NCBI GenBank assembly: GCA_964035545.1
Contig: OZ037772.1
Location: 7,114,889-7,178,888, forward strand
Source: Bugula neritina
Taxonomy: Eukaryota > Bryozoa > Gymnolaemata > Cheilostomatida > Bugulidae
DNA length: 64,000 nt
Direction: 5' to 3'
The notes below the pieces were generated by a model. The model was not told where the DNA came from, made no database searches, and saw nothing but the letters and a program-made list of their open reading frames with translations. This document shows positions 1 through 17,901 of the stretch, one piece after another (the stretch's first letter is position 1; every line of letters starts with the position of its first letter). The position numbers and the translations under genes are program-made.

Positions 1-836
1 TTTCCTTTTGTGATATAGACTTTTAAAACACGAACATTTGTATAAATGTATGCATCCTTAAATTATTAGGCTTTAAAAAAAAATTAGGTCAACATTAACA
101 ATGTGTAATGAATTTAATGTTACTATCTTGCATATTTATATATATTCTCATTAGGTCTTTGAAATCCGTAATGGCTATATACAACTTCACACAAGTTTGG
201 CTTACTAAACAAAGTGATAAATAAAGTAATTTGTAATGGCATCTTTTGCACTTTTTAATAGATAACAATTGTTGTAATATTATGTTCTTAGAAGTTGGTT
301 AGTGTATTATATTTTGAAAATAAACAGGAACACCTAAACAAGGGAGTTATAGATGCTTCATATACATATAGGCTACTAGAATATATAATTAACAGGAATA
401 AATGCTTCATACATATACTAGAATACAAAATTTATTTGTGACAACTAAAAAACTATTGATTGTTAGCCAATAAACTGAACTGAAAGTTTTGTGGGTGAAA
501 ACAAAAGTATCTTCAGTGGACCCAAACAAACTTTTCTCAATAAACTTTTAGTCAGAAACTAATCCAGAAATGTAAAAATTCAAATCAAACATTTCACGTC
601 AAGAGATATTTGCATTTTTGCTAAATATTTTCAAATTAGACAGAAAGACATGTATAAATATTAAAATAACTATTTTTCACTAAATTAAAATTTTCTGCAA
701 CTAAAAATCTTTTCTTTGAACTGATCAAAGTTTACCATATAAAGTCTGAGCTTGAAACAAAGCTGAAAATGTAATTAAGTCTAAATGCATTCATATAAAC
801 CAAGTAAATTGTCTTTTCGAACTCATATTATTTCAG
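1..836 (+). other. Intron of TRIM-type gene 1
   Basis: AT-rich sequence with no recognisable exon. By analogy with the two paralogues, the RING, B-box and first coiled-coil exons should lie 5' of the next coding exon. In the paralogues the preceding exon is only 350-400 bp away; here it is not found, so this intron is longer and the 5' part of the gene lies outside the window. Confidence 0.5.
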
Positions 837-3013
837 ATAAAAAGAATAACCAATGAGAGTCAAGAGCTGATTGACAGAGTTACAAACCACAAAGCTAAGG
901 TGACTAATCAGGTGGAAGATTTCTACAACAAGCTGATGCTGAAGAAAGATGGGTTGGAGAAGACACAAGCTGAGGTACATCGTCTGCTGAAAGATGGTCA
1001 TGTGACTGAGAAGATCAGACAGAAGAAGAGAGTAACAGAAGAGATGAACAGACATGATGCAGATAGACTAGATAACTGTGAACTTGTTGATCCGCCAACT
1101 GTAATTAATACAGGTTTGTGAAGTTTTTATTAGAAAATATCTTGGCTATAACAATCAGAAAACATCTGCCAGTTAGTTGGCTCTCTCAAAATGATGACTC
1201 ACCATATTTCATTATGGTACATTTTAAATAATAAAGTAGTATGTATCTCATATCACTACCTACATACAAGTATATGCTGTGAGCAGCAAGCACATTACAT
1301 ATGCTGAAAGATCATAATTATTTCTCAAAGAAGCTGCTAGAGACCTACAACTGTTAGTCATTACATTCCATGTGTAGCCTCTACTGCATGACAATAACTT
1401 TTACTTTAAATCATGTTGATAATTCACTTTGCAGTTTGTTTATTGAAGTTGAAAAATTACAGTATCAATAAATTATTATTTTTTCGTTGTATATGACGAG
1501 CAGCGTTTTAACTTAATATCTCCTGCCAAACCATTATATGCATTACTATATTATACGAAGGGCACACGCACACACACATTTAAACACATACATAAATACA
1601 TACTGCAGTACATACGCATATACCTGACATGCACATTATATGCATGTACACACATAGATTAGACATATGTATATAATCTTTAATAATTACAAGCATATAT
1701 AAGCAAAAATATACAACTTTTGTAGCAATTACATCAGATGATTATCTCATTTTCTTATTTATAGATTTATTCTAACCATCATAAAATCAGGAAACATTTT
1801 TGAAAAAATAAAATATACTTTCTAATAAAAATTGATTTCAAATAAACATATTAAGTGATTACCACTATATAGCATTTTACAGGTCAAATCACAAGTAAAC
1901 TGCTGAATGTTAGTCTAGTAACAGTTCCTTCTTCACTGACATTCATATCTGAACATGAGACAAATGGACAGTGTATGTCAGCTCATCACAGACAAGATGG
2001 TGACATACTCATAGGTACTCAGAATGGAGTACAGTTACTGAGTAGAGATGGTAACGAGCTGAGTGAATACAGTACAAGTGAGAAGAGAGTAACAGGAGTG
2101 ATTGAGACTCCTCAGAATGTCTTCATTCTACACAGAGAAGGTGACATATCTGAGATAGAGATGTGTTTAGCTGATGGCATCACAAATAGACAACAACTGT
2201 TTCAGTTTGATAGAACAAGTACTGATGCAGCAGTAATGACAGTCTCTGACAGATATGTTGTGGTGAATCTTCCAGATACTAGACAGCTGATCATCTATAA
2301 CTTCACCACTAAACAGACAGAGACTATTCATCCTGATGTGTATGCAGTTGGTCTACACTTTCTACCAGATGGTCATCTGCTAGGAGTTGGTGAATATAAA
2401 CTGATAAAGTATAAAGTAGGGAATGGAATGCTGACTACAGTCTGGACATGTGATGGTGTAACCGAAGGATACAGTGTCTGTGCAGATTCTAATGGTCTCA
2501 TCTATGTTTCTGGACAAAGCTTGAAGTCGCTTTACATCATTTCTCCATCAGGTACGGTTGCTTAAGCATGTGTATATTGTGAGTAAAAAACTCCAAATAT
2601 ATTTTTAGAGTTCATCAGAGGTGTTAGAAATGTCTAAAAATATTAGAAAAACAAATATTGAAAGTCTTTGAAATACTGTTTTTTGCTGCATCAAATTACT
2701 GTCTCCATAATATAGTCACATTGCTGGAATCTAATTTTGAGTATCCCCACATTTTTTCACCTAATTTACAAACCTTGTCTATAAATTATGAAGTAAATTG
2801 AGTGCATTTTGATAATTTTTTCTAAACCTTTTAGCTTACGTTATTCCCAATGCAGTGTATATTTTTAAATATTACACAGGTGTTCTTCTCAAGACACTGA
2901 CTCATGATAAGTTACCATCTCTATTTGCTGGAGTACCGAGTATCAGAGATGGAATACTGGCTGTACCTGGTTGGGGAGACGAGAAGTTATATCTTTTTAA
3001 AATAGAAACCTAA
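837..3013 (+). CDS. TRIM-type gene 1, 3' part (coiled coil plus NHL-like propeller)
   Basis: Three exons are supported by splice sites and continuous phase: 837-1113 (after TTTCAG, donor GTTTGT), 1883-2551 (after TTTACAG, donor GTACGG) and 2880-3013 (after ACACAG, stop TAA at 3011-3013). They give 359 in-frame residues. The first exon is charged and heptad-like (coiled coil with the segment GHVTEKIRQKKR). The second and third form a beta-propeller of repeated short strands (SRDGNELSEYST, PQNVFILHREGD, LPDGHLLGVGE), ending in a final blade with GWGDEKLYLFK. Exon borders and phases match the complete minus-strand paralogues at 17.9-38.8 kb and 42.7-48.6 kb, so the missing N-terminus should hold a RING and two B-boxes. 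Such proteins are ubiquitin ligases whose propeller binds RNA or protein; the substrate is unknown. No internal stop is seen. Confidence 0.8.
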
Positions 3014-4872
3014 GTAATGTGCTAAGCCTATGTTGGACTTGATTGTTAATATATGTTCTACATTTTACATTCTGATTCTATTGCTAAACACTTAGATTTA
3101 ATGGGATAATATTTTGTTCCTATATAACTATAATATATTCTAAATGAATTGACTTTTCGCAAGTCCGACAACACTTTTTTAAACAAGCCATATAATGAAT
3201 GTGATGTCATAAACTTACCAGCAGCCACAGAAACTATTTTCAGTATGATTCTTACCCATAGTACAAATCCTGATAAACCCATATTCAATACTATCTATAG
3301 GTAAGTGTGTTTGTTAGATTGCTTTAAATTATATTCAGGTTGAGTTTAATCAGAGTCGGTTACCAGAATAATTATTACTTTAATATATAATTTTTGCATA
3401 TATATTATGTTATATAACTATATTTACTAATTTTTGGAAGTTGCTTGTTTAGCATAACATCCAAGCATGTACTCATAAACTATTATTATATTAATAATAA
3501 AAAATTCATGTTATTATACTATATAACAGTATATTTGTTATAGTTATTTACTTTTCAACTGAAGTCAAAGCTTTTTCACAAAAAGCTGTTTTAACACTCA
3601 ATGAAATTTAAAAAGGAATAAAACACAAAAGTTTAAAGCTAGTTATGTGGCCATTAATTGTTTTCACTGAGCTAGCTAAAATTATAATATGTGTGTTTGC
3701 AAATAGTTCTCGTCTTAACTTATATAATGCTTGCAACTGTTTATTGCTGCATTCAAATGTTTTTTTTATGTAAATTTATAAAAGAAATTTATAAAATATT
3801 GTAGCTTATCTATACACACTGTTTTAACATCCAATACTAACCGTTTCACAATCTATAATAATATATGCGATTGCGCATACAACCAAATTCTTAAATAATG
3901 AATATATAATGATCAGCAAGACTCGCATAGAAGTTTTTAAGACAATAATCGAGCAGAAAAAAGTGGTCAGTTACTATGATATAGAGTGAAAAATTGTGAT
4001 GCTTTTTATAACATATTGCACAATAAAAAACACTCAGTAATTATCATTATGCTATATAAACTTTTTTTATAACTTCCTATATCTCAATAACTGTATAATT
4101 ATAACATGAGAGCATAACTGCTATAATTTTGGAGGTTATATATCACTAACAACATTCAAACTAGTTGACCTAAATTCAATAGTGCTATAGGATTTTATTA
4201 ATACAATACCTAGACAATTCTTATAACACATTGTGAGACGTTATTGTTGATTAGGTCTTTTTTCACACAGTCTATACCAAGTTTAAATAAATTTTTATGG
4301 AAAAAGACCGGTGTACAGTATGTGTATACATGATAATTTTAAACTATTCTTAAAGTGATGAACATTAAGCAAATAATAAAATATAACAAAATTGTTAAAA
4401 CATGATGTTCTATATTTACCACCACATGCTTATTTGATATACAATTTTATTATTGATTCCAGCTATTGGCTATATTGGTTATATTGGCTATAAAAGCCTA
4501 TTTTTTTAACGTTCAAGTACAATAGTGACTGTTTCAATGCTCTTGCTTTTGGTATAGAAAGCTAGTCCCATACATTTATAACAGTAGCATAATTTATGTT
4601 GGTTGGAAATATGTAGCCATTATAGCTAGCTATTTTATCCAAATGTGTAGCATATGGTTAATCTAGAAAATTCATCTTCTGATTTATGTTGTTTTTACAA
4701 AATACATTGCTGTTTTTTATTTAAAGTTTGAAAAATTTTATAAGTAGACTTTATTTTATTTAGCTCTGGTTAAAGTACACTTTGAAATTTTCAATTCTTT
4801 AAAATTAAAGAGACTGTGACAATATTAGGGACCAAGGTGTTGCACATCAAGAAAGATTATAGAAAAAACAAA
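3014..4872. other. Intergenic, AT-rich
   Basis: Between the stop of TRIM gene 1 and the start of the next plus-strand gene. Only short chance reading frames and A/T runs are seen; no transposon or RNA gene was recognised. The 3' UTR of gene 1 and the promoter and 5' UTR of the next gene should lie here. Confidence 0.5.
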
Positions 4873-8126
<3,254 letters not shown>

Positions 8127-8903
8127 CTTTTGCACCAGAAAAAAAAATATTGTCATTTAGTTTTGTACAAGGAGTTTAATATTTTAATGACTAATTTTAT
8201 AGTTTTTTTATTTTACAGTTGCTAGATTTAGTTGGGTATAAATAGGTTCTATAACGTGCCTTACAGCGTACTTAATTGCTGAAATTGAAAGTTTTTATAT
8301 AACTTACTTTGTAACAGCAATTTTTAACTTGGCTATATTTTAATTTAATTGTTTTCTAATTTTATTATTGGCTGAACATTTAGTCTCACTAATTTGAGTA
8401 GCAAAGTTTATATACAAACCTAACGCTTTATCTGCTAAACTACTAAACAATAGGCATGAGGATGTATAGCAAAAGTTATTTTTATTGTTTTATTTATTAT
8501 ATTTTGATTTCAATTTATATAAACCCTACTAAAAGATAAAAAGCTATTAAATTTAAAATATTGCCTGTTTAATTATCTGTTACCGCGAGTCATAAATTTA
8601 CAGAAACGTAGGTTCATATGATCCTGTTTCTGCCATCAAAGCAATTTGAAAAAAAAAAACATGATGGAACATTGTTCTAAAAATGGTACACTCCAAACTG
8701 AAAGCTAATATAACTTTGGAGGCAGTTTTAAATTATGCTTTTATTTATTTAGATTTATTCCGTTTTATTGTTCACAGTAACTGTTTTTATTTTTGTCAAG
8801 ATACACTCAAAACATACACAAATTATAAGATTATAATATATTTATATCAACAGCAAATACTTGATAACATTATAGGAGCATATGACAGAGCATTACTATG
8901 AGT
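8127..8903. other. Intergenic, between convergent genes
   Basis: The 3' ends of the unknown plus-strand gene and of the minus-strand PDZ gene face each other here. The sequence is AT-rich with no recognisable gene; a run of A residues lies near 8649-8660. Confidence 0.5.
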
Positions 8904-10616
<1,713 letters not shown>

Positions 10617-12130
10617 CTCTATGTGTGAATATCAAAACTAGAAAACATAAAAAAGTATATTCCTATTACCAAATGTGTTAATATGTGATCTAATAAATAT
10701 TGTAATATATTAGTTGTTGATTAAATAATCAAGCAGACAAGTTATAAAATATGTCACCATTTACAATATAGTTTGCCAGCAATAAATTCTGAAAATCACA
10801 ATACAAGTTTTACTTGTAAACCGTAAAAACTTCGTTTAGGTGTGTGATAAATAATTTTGATTGTTATCTATAGATGTGCTATTTCTGCTTTAGGTACTAG
10901 ATATTATAATTCTGGGTATCCAAAATGCTAAACTTTCGGAGTTTTTACAAAAATACAATAACTCCATTACTATAATTTGTCATATCATGTCTAAATAGAT
11001 AAACTCACATTATGAGCAAGTGTCAACTTCCAATTTTAACTGCGTTGGTTGCTAAGATTCTTATTTGCAGCAAATACTCTAATTCCTAAAGACACAATAA
11101 TATATTTGCAATGCTCTGAAATATAATTATTTATGGCAGAAAGCATCTATAGTATATAATTTACTCATCTCTTTAGAATTGAAATAATTTCAACATATTA
11201 GAGCTTATGATTTCTAAAATTTTAATGTATAGGATATTTTTCTTTTAGTTTAATATAATTTACTGTTTACATAAACCAGTTTAATTAAAATAATGTGTGT
11301 TTCAGCTTGACTGCATTACGAATTATAGCATTAAAGCATTAAATATTTATATCTTTTACCAACAAGCTACCACTTTATATATTCCTAAGCTTCAACCTTG
11401 GATAAAATATTATATGACCTTAAAAATATCCTGCTTTAACTTTACATTTTATATAAAGAGCTACATTGCTTGAACTTCAAGTACAATCTAACTATACTTT
11501 CATTTCCTACTTGTCAACCTCACATTTATACCTTTATAATGATGACAAATTAATTCAAGTACTTGCACTCCCTATTCCGTAACTTCTCATTTGAAATAAA
11601 TACTTACAAAGGTTGTGCCTGCTATTCCACTAGAAGCTCCAAGGAAACTTAAATGTAGGCATCAGTTAATACGTCTTCTCAGGTATAAGCTAATAGCTGC
11701 AGCTGAATAGAGATGCTCATTTATGTTAATTAGTGTAATCAGCACAGGTAGACTGCTGAGTGCTACCTACTAATTAGTGCAACGTAATCATTATGTAAGA
11801 CAATTAGGCATTCTATTTATAATAGACTAAGTATGTCTATACTGCCCTTTTAGTTTAGGTAGAGATGCAACTTGCATCTTATATGTTGAAGAAAGTTGAT
11901 TTTTCTTTTTACTTGAGAGTTATGTTCACAATAATCTAAAAATTATTGCCTATTTTTTGATCTTTATGTATAATAAAGAGTATTTGAGAGGTCATGAGGG
12001 TTGAAGACATCAAAGTGTTGGTACTATACAACCATGAACATATTTATTAGTTGAAAGGATTCATAGATGACAACTCTTTATCTTATTTAAGATTGTTATT
12101 CAACACCCTTACAAGTTATACCAGAAATTT
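10617..12130. other. Upstream region of the PDZ gene
   Basis: AT-rich sequence without a recognisable coding exon. A consensus donor on the minus strand at about 11609 (GTAAGT) after a more GC-balanced stretch could mark a 5' untranslated exon of the PDZ gene; this is weak. Confidence 0.35.
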
Positions 12131-12133
12131 TTT

Positions 12134-12358
12134 TTAGTAAATATTCAAACATTTTGCCACATGTGCATCCTGCCAAAACAACCTGGTGTAATGCAAAGGT
12201 TTACCACTACATGTTATTTCTAGTTCTGGGGGTATAGAACCTGATGGTTTGCCATTTTGCCAGTCTTCAAATTTTTTTGAAGAAATACAGAAACATGATA
12301 AAACTCCCAATTGTTCCTTTTTAAAATTATAACATGCAATGTTGAGAGAAGCACTCAC
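12134..12358 (-). CDS. Possible exon or gene fragment, unrecognised
   Basis: An open minus-strand stretch of 74 codons with non-repetitive composition, including [24 protein letters not shown] and [14 protein letters not shown] before the stop. The C-x-H-x3-C end is reminiscent of a small zinc-binding motif, but no family could be assigned. The 5' side runs into the AT microsatellite, so any upstream exons are unseen. Its balanced amino-acid use in an AT-rich setting is the only support. Confidence 0.3.
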   Translation of the reverse strand: MSASLNIACYNFKKEQLGVLSCFCISSKKFEDWQNGKPSGSIPPELEITCSGKPLHYTRLFWQDAHVAKCLNIY

Positions 12359-12370
12359 TAACCAAACAAG

Positions 12371-12495
<125 letters not shown>

Positions 12496-12499
12496 CAGT

Positions 12500-12869
12500 G
12501 TCCTCCTCAAAGGACATATATATATATAATATAGATTATCAACAGAAACCCTTTGTAAGCATTAAAAACCAACTGTCCCTCTCAAGGGACAGTTGGGGAG
12601 TTGTTTCCTTTCGGTTTTGTCTTTTTACCCTTCTTCATCAAAGAGCTACAACAACTTCAAAATGGCTTCCCAAAGAGATAGAGCATGTGTTTCAACCTCT
12701 GCAGGTAAAATATATTTTTTTATCCCATAGGTCAGGTTATCAAAATTTTTAATCATCTATTCTTGTTTACAACATGTTTCTACACATTTAAATTTTAGAA
12801 TATGCCAGATATCATATTTTCCTTTGGTTTTATTGACAAATTTTTTTCATGTCCCCTGAGCAGGACATG
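12500..12869. repeat. Subterminal hairpins of the piggyBac-like element, left side
   Basis: Three short inverted repeats share the core GTCC(C/T)...(A/G)GGAC: 12500-12515, 12569-12596 (perfect 12-bp arms CCAACTGTCCCT with a CTCA loop) and 12848-12869 (arms CATGTCC). A related hairpin lies past the gene at 17534-17549 (arms GTCCC). Repeated palindromes in transposon ends are often transposase binding sites; that role is inferred. Confidence 0.65.
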
Positions 12870-15800
12870 GGGATCTGATAGCTATAATTTGAGTAAGAAG
12901 TGTAGTGTTTTGAATGTTTACAGCATGCAATAGAGTTGTTTGTTATTACTGCATGAATCAGACAATGATTGACAACTGTATGATGTCATGTCCTGTGTAT
13001 ATATATGATGAAGATTTACAAATAAAGAAGTAGTTTTTAGTCCTCAACCGAGTGTAGTCTCTACAGCATAAATATAGTAACTTCAACTTAACGCAACATA
13101 AAAAGAAGTACAATAGAGGCTTTTCACAAGCCCTTTGGGGACATTCGTATTTTGAAGTTGTCTCCTCCCAGAAGGGCGAAGTGTAGTCTCCATGATTTAT
13201 AGAACAAGCACATAAAATCAGTAAAAATTTAAGGTTTGTGTGAAGACTATTGCTAGTACGAGTTTCATTTTTTCTGAGATTATTATTTTGTCATAAGCAC
13301 ACAGGTTAGCAGTTCCAGAAAATTTTTAAAAATTTTCTTTCTTCAAAAATCTTGAGAAAAATTAACTTCAAAGCATGTTTGTGGTTTTGGTTACTGCATG
13401 AGCAAGCTGAATTGGCAACTATGAGATAAGTCCCATTAATCAGTTGTTATGCTGGCTGTCATATTCAATTTATAGCTGTTGACCTTTCAACTCTTTGGTC
13501 AGAATGTGCTGTTAACACAGTGTTAGAGCACTGCTACTCTGCTAGTGCACTGAATGAGACAGCAGATTAGCTGTGTTATCATTTTCATTACACTTACACA
13601 CTTATGCTATGATAATAGCTAGACTATAACCTCAACATCCATCATTTTCACAAAAAGCATTTTTACAAAGCTATAGATATATATTAAATATAGACAGATT
13701 AAATTTGTAGTATCAAAATGATGCGTGATAGCATGTGCACTTAATTACACTTTGAAGAGTTTGTGCTACATTATGTTCAAAGGACCGTAAATGCTTTACA
13801 TAGTTTCATGTTATGGCTAAAACTTATTTAAAAGAAAAATATTACCAAGAAAAGCAAAGCTCAGTTCATGCAAAAATTTATTAAAAATACTTTATATTTA
13901 GGCAGGCATCTTTTCATTCAGTATCGATCCATCTTGAAATATTTTGTCTGCTCTAAATCTTCATTGCATATTTTACAACAGGTCTAATAGTTTTATTTAA
14001 AAGATTTAATTGAAATGTTATACTTGATTTTAACTTACATATCCCTGCGCATGCCTATTTTAAGATAATACCTGTAATATTCTAATTGGTGCTGTCGTGA
14101 CTTATAGCCACACTCTAAAATTTTATGTCATTCAAATATGAGTCTCAAATTTAAGATAGGCTTTATATTTTATAACATTTTGTGACCCATGGGATCAGCC
14201 AAGCTAGTTGCATGATTGCAGTTGAGTGTCAATAACACTAGCTCATGATATTTGAAGCATGAGAAGTTGAGGAGCTATAACATTAAACAGTTTAACTGAA
14301 AACCCAAGCAAAATGTTAATAACCCAATTTTATCAACATGCTTTCACTGCTTCACTTGTAAGAATCTGCTTAATACTTTTCAACCAGAATTTCCTTCTAA
14401 AGTAATTGTCAGAGAATTCAGTTTATGCTGCAATTTGATGAGTTGGGAAACTTGGGCTTTCAGGTGCAGTAGTGATTAGCTTAGTTTACCTATTTTATAT
14501 TGTATATCCATTTTATTATATAACTATACTTTAACCTACCATACATTAACTAGGATCTTGAATCTACCGCAGTTGACAGAGATGACTATACTACACACAA
14601 GGTAGATGCAGTACTAATGGAGAAATTGAGAAAAGCCTTTTTTCTAGATTAGAAATGTAGCAAAAAAGTTGTGTTATACGCAACACCAACATTCGTAAAG
14701 AAAGTTAAACAACTTAGGCTATCTCAATTTCTTCACTACTGCATGCTCCTAAATGCTACAAGCCACAGGCATAATTAAGAAATAACAAAGCTGTAACCCA
14801 AGGGCCTGAATGCCAACTGCTAAAAGGCTATCTCGGTTTCTGATTAAATTATCTAGATATATATTTATTTGAGCACAATTGTTACAATTGCAATAGATGC
14901 ATTTAACCTGTATTAGAAAATTAACCGACATGTATCAAAGCACATTTCATATTCGTTCTATACTACCAATTTAATCTGTCTATTTAATATATATCTATAG
15001 CTTTGTGAAAATGCTTTTTGTGAAAATGATGGATGTTGAGGTTATAGTCTAGCTATTCTCATAGCATAAGTGTAATGAAAATGATAACACAGCTAATCTG
15101 CTGTCTCATTCAGTGCACTAGCAGAGTAGCAGTGCTCTAACACTGTGTTAACAGCACATTCTGACCAAAGAGTTGAAAGGTCAACAGCTATAAATTAAAT
15201 ATGACAGCCAGCATAACAAATGATTAATGGGACTTATCTCATAGTTGCCAATTCAACTTGCTCATGCAGTAACCAAAACCACAAACATGCTTTGAAGTTA
15301 ATTTTTCTCAAGATTTTTGAAGAAAGAAAATTTTTAAAAATTTTCTAGAACTGCTAACCTGTGTGCTTATGCCAAAATATTAATCTCAGAAAAAATGAAA
15401 CTGGTACTAGCAATAGTCTTCCCACAAACCTTAAATTTCTACTGATTTTATGTGCTTGTTCTATAAATCATGGAGACTACACTTCGCCCTTCTGGGAGGA
15501 GACAACTTCAAAATACGAATGTCCCCAGAGGGCTTGTGAAAAGCCCCTACTGAGTTCAGTGTATGTAAAGGCATGTAATAGTTTAGTATATCTTGTCTTT
15601 GTTCTTTTTTAATATTTTACTTCTAAGTAATGTTTCAAACATCAATTTTAGTTATTTTTCTCTTGTCTGATCATTTAAATACTTGAATATCATATGTTTT
15701 GACTTTGTTTTTAGGATCATCAAACCATAGGACCTCAAAGAATCTCTCAGCAAATGATGCTATTCATATGTTGGACATGCTTGACAATTCTGACATAGAT

Positions 15801-17451
15801 TTTTGCTCAGATGACAGTGATGATGACAGTGATTTTGAACCTACCTGCTCTGACACTCAATATGGTGACTTCGATGAATATGAAGAATTTCAACCACCAC
15901 CCACCAAGAGATCCAAAAAAGCATCAAAAAAAGTTTACCCCTTTAAGAAAAGCGCTCATTTTACCAGTAAATTTGAGCAAGCAACACAGCCTTTACCAAC
16001 TCCAACAGATAACAGTGCAGTAGAAAAACTTAGGAAATATTTCACTGATGACATTTTTTCTTTGATGGCTGACCTAACAAATCGCTATTATGCTCAAAAC
16101 ACTGGGAAGTCTCTCGGAATTACCCCTGCTGAAATTGCAGTTTTTTTTGGTATTTGTTTGTTAATGGGCTGCATCAACATGAAACAGATAAAGATGTATT
16201 GGGCAAGAAAGACTAACATCCCAATAATTGCTAATGCTATGCGAAGGGATCGATTTTTCAAAATTAGAAGCAACTTAAAAGTGGTAGACAACAACCCTGT
16301 AACAGCAGAAATGAAAACATCAGACAGGTTGTGGAAAGTAACACCCTTTGTTAAACATATCCATGAGGTCTGCAGTAATGAATTACCAAGAGAAAGAAAC
16401 ATGAGTATAGATGAGCAGATGATCTCATTTACTCGTAGATGCCCTACAAGACAATATGTATCACGAAAACCATACCCAACGGGTTGAAAAAACTTTGTTC
16501 TTGCAGGCTGTAATAGCGTAGTATACGACTTTGAAATTTACTAAGGAGAAAGGAAATTTCAAGACTTTAAGTTGAAAGATGGATCAGGAGGACAAGGAGT
16601 GGGAGCTGTACTGCGATTAACCAATGATTCAGGACCAGGACCAGGGAAACATGTGTTCTGTGATCGATTTTGTACAACCATCCCATTGATTGAACACCTT
16701 GCACAGACAAACATTTCGCTAACAGGAACTATAGGCTTCATGTATGTACCTGTGCAATTTTCATCAGACAAGCAGATGAAGGCTAAAGGAAAAGGATCTA
16801 TAGAGCAGTTTATAACAAAAACAATGATGATAAACCGATCAGCATATAGTGAAAATTTGACACCAAAGGGCTTTAATGGAATCGTCATTGCTTGGATTAA
16901 AACCTGTAGAGGACTGTCAAAGATGGTGCAAGCATAAAAAAGAATACATTACCATCCCAAGACCGGCAGTTGTTAGTAGATACAATGCATCAATGGGTGG
17001 CGTGGATCTCTGTGACCAAGCTATTTCATACCATAGACTGGCTGCAAGGTGCAAGCGATGGCCAGTTCGAGTCATTATGCATTTTCTGGATTTGGCTGTA
17101 AACAACTGCTGGCTATTACATAGAGCTGCCGACCCAGAAAACAAGTCTGTGCAGCTGTTTGACTACATGTTTCTAATGGGGGAGCAACTGCTTGCTACAG
17201 CTAGAGATAGTACTTGCAGTGACACAAATGATGGTGAGACAAGGAGACGTAGAGTACCAGTGTCGCTACCAGTCAATTGCAGCAGAAGTAGAGCAGCTAA
17301 ACACCTGCCAGAATTTATGAAGCTTACGAACAATGCTCGCTGCAAGAGAGAAGGCTGCTCATACAAAACGAGTGTGCGCTGCACAAAATGCAATGTCTTC
17401 TTGTGCATTAATGCAAATAGAAACTGTTTTCTCTTGTTTAACAAAAAGTAA
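12662..17451 (+). pseudogene. piggyBac-type transposase (DDE_Tnp_1_7), frame-broken
   Basis: Exon 1 (12662-12704, 14 codons plus 1 nt, donor GTAAAA) joins exon 2 from 15715 (acceptor TTTTTAG) in phase. Exon 2 starts with a Ser/Asp-rich acidic N-terminus (SDDSDDDSDFEPT), then the transposase core. The usual Asp positions are visible: MSIDEQM near 16410, HVFCDRF near 16657, and MGGVDLCDQ near 16995 after WCKHKKEYI. The C-terminus is a Cys-rich zinc finger (CKREGCSYKTSVRCTKC). In-frame stops follow KPYPTG (TGA 16485-16487) and DFEIY (TAA near 16542), and near 16880-16920 the frame shifts with loss of about ten residues. Catalytic residues survive but no full protein can be made. An autonomous element or a domesticated PGBD-like gene could be the source; the breaks favour a dead transposon. 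Confidence 0.85.
13116..15547. mobile_element. Long-TIR (foldback-like) non-autonomous DNA transposon
   Basis: The arms 13116-13717 and 14963-15547 are inverted copies of each other, about 590-600 bp each with scattered differences, beginning GRGGCTTTTCACAAGCCC and flanked on both sides by TA (13114-13115 and 15548-15549). The 1.2 kb between them has no transposase-like reading frame. TA flanks suggest a Tc1/mariner-type target, although TA may instead be part of the repeat. It lies inside the intron of the piggyBac-like transposase gene. Confidence 0.85.
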
Positions 17452-17560
17452 TCTAAAGGACTTATTTTGAATTAAAGATGATATTGTACTAGCTCAAATA
17501 TATTTCACTGTTTTCTAGTTTTCTAGTGTCAGCGTCCCACACAGGGGACACCCTATTACA

Positions 17561-17901
17561 GCAATAGTAAAAAAAATTCATGAAAAGTTATGGTTTTGTG
17601 TTAGTTTGCATGAAAAAGTAATAGAAAATTGGTTGTCACTGCTATTTTCTCACTGAAACTCTCTCTGGGTCTCAAAGGGATATACATGTTTTAGGACAGC
17701 AAGAGAACAACAATTTATATCATTTATTACACAATTTGAAACAAAATTGTGTGATAAATTGTGTGGTATTTTCGTATTAAATAAGTAATATAATATATCA
17801 GCTAGTTTCAAGCAAATGCAACTAATGTAAAAGGAGTAATTGGAGATGAAGTTCAATAAATTTACTAAACATATTTGGTTATGCAGGCATCCATATTCCT
17901 T
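17561..17901. other. Intergenic, short
   Basis: Between the right side of the piggyBac-like element and the last exon of minus-strand TRIM gene 2. It should contain the 3' UTR of the TRIM gene; nothing else was recognised. Confidence 0.5.
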
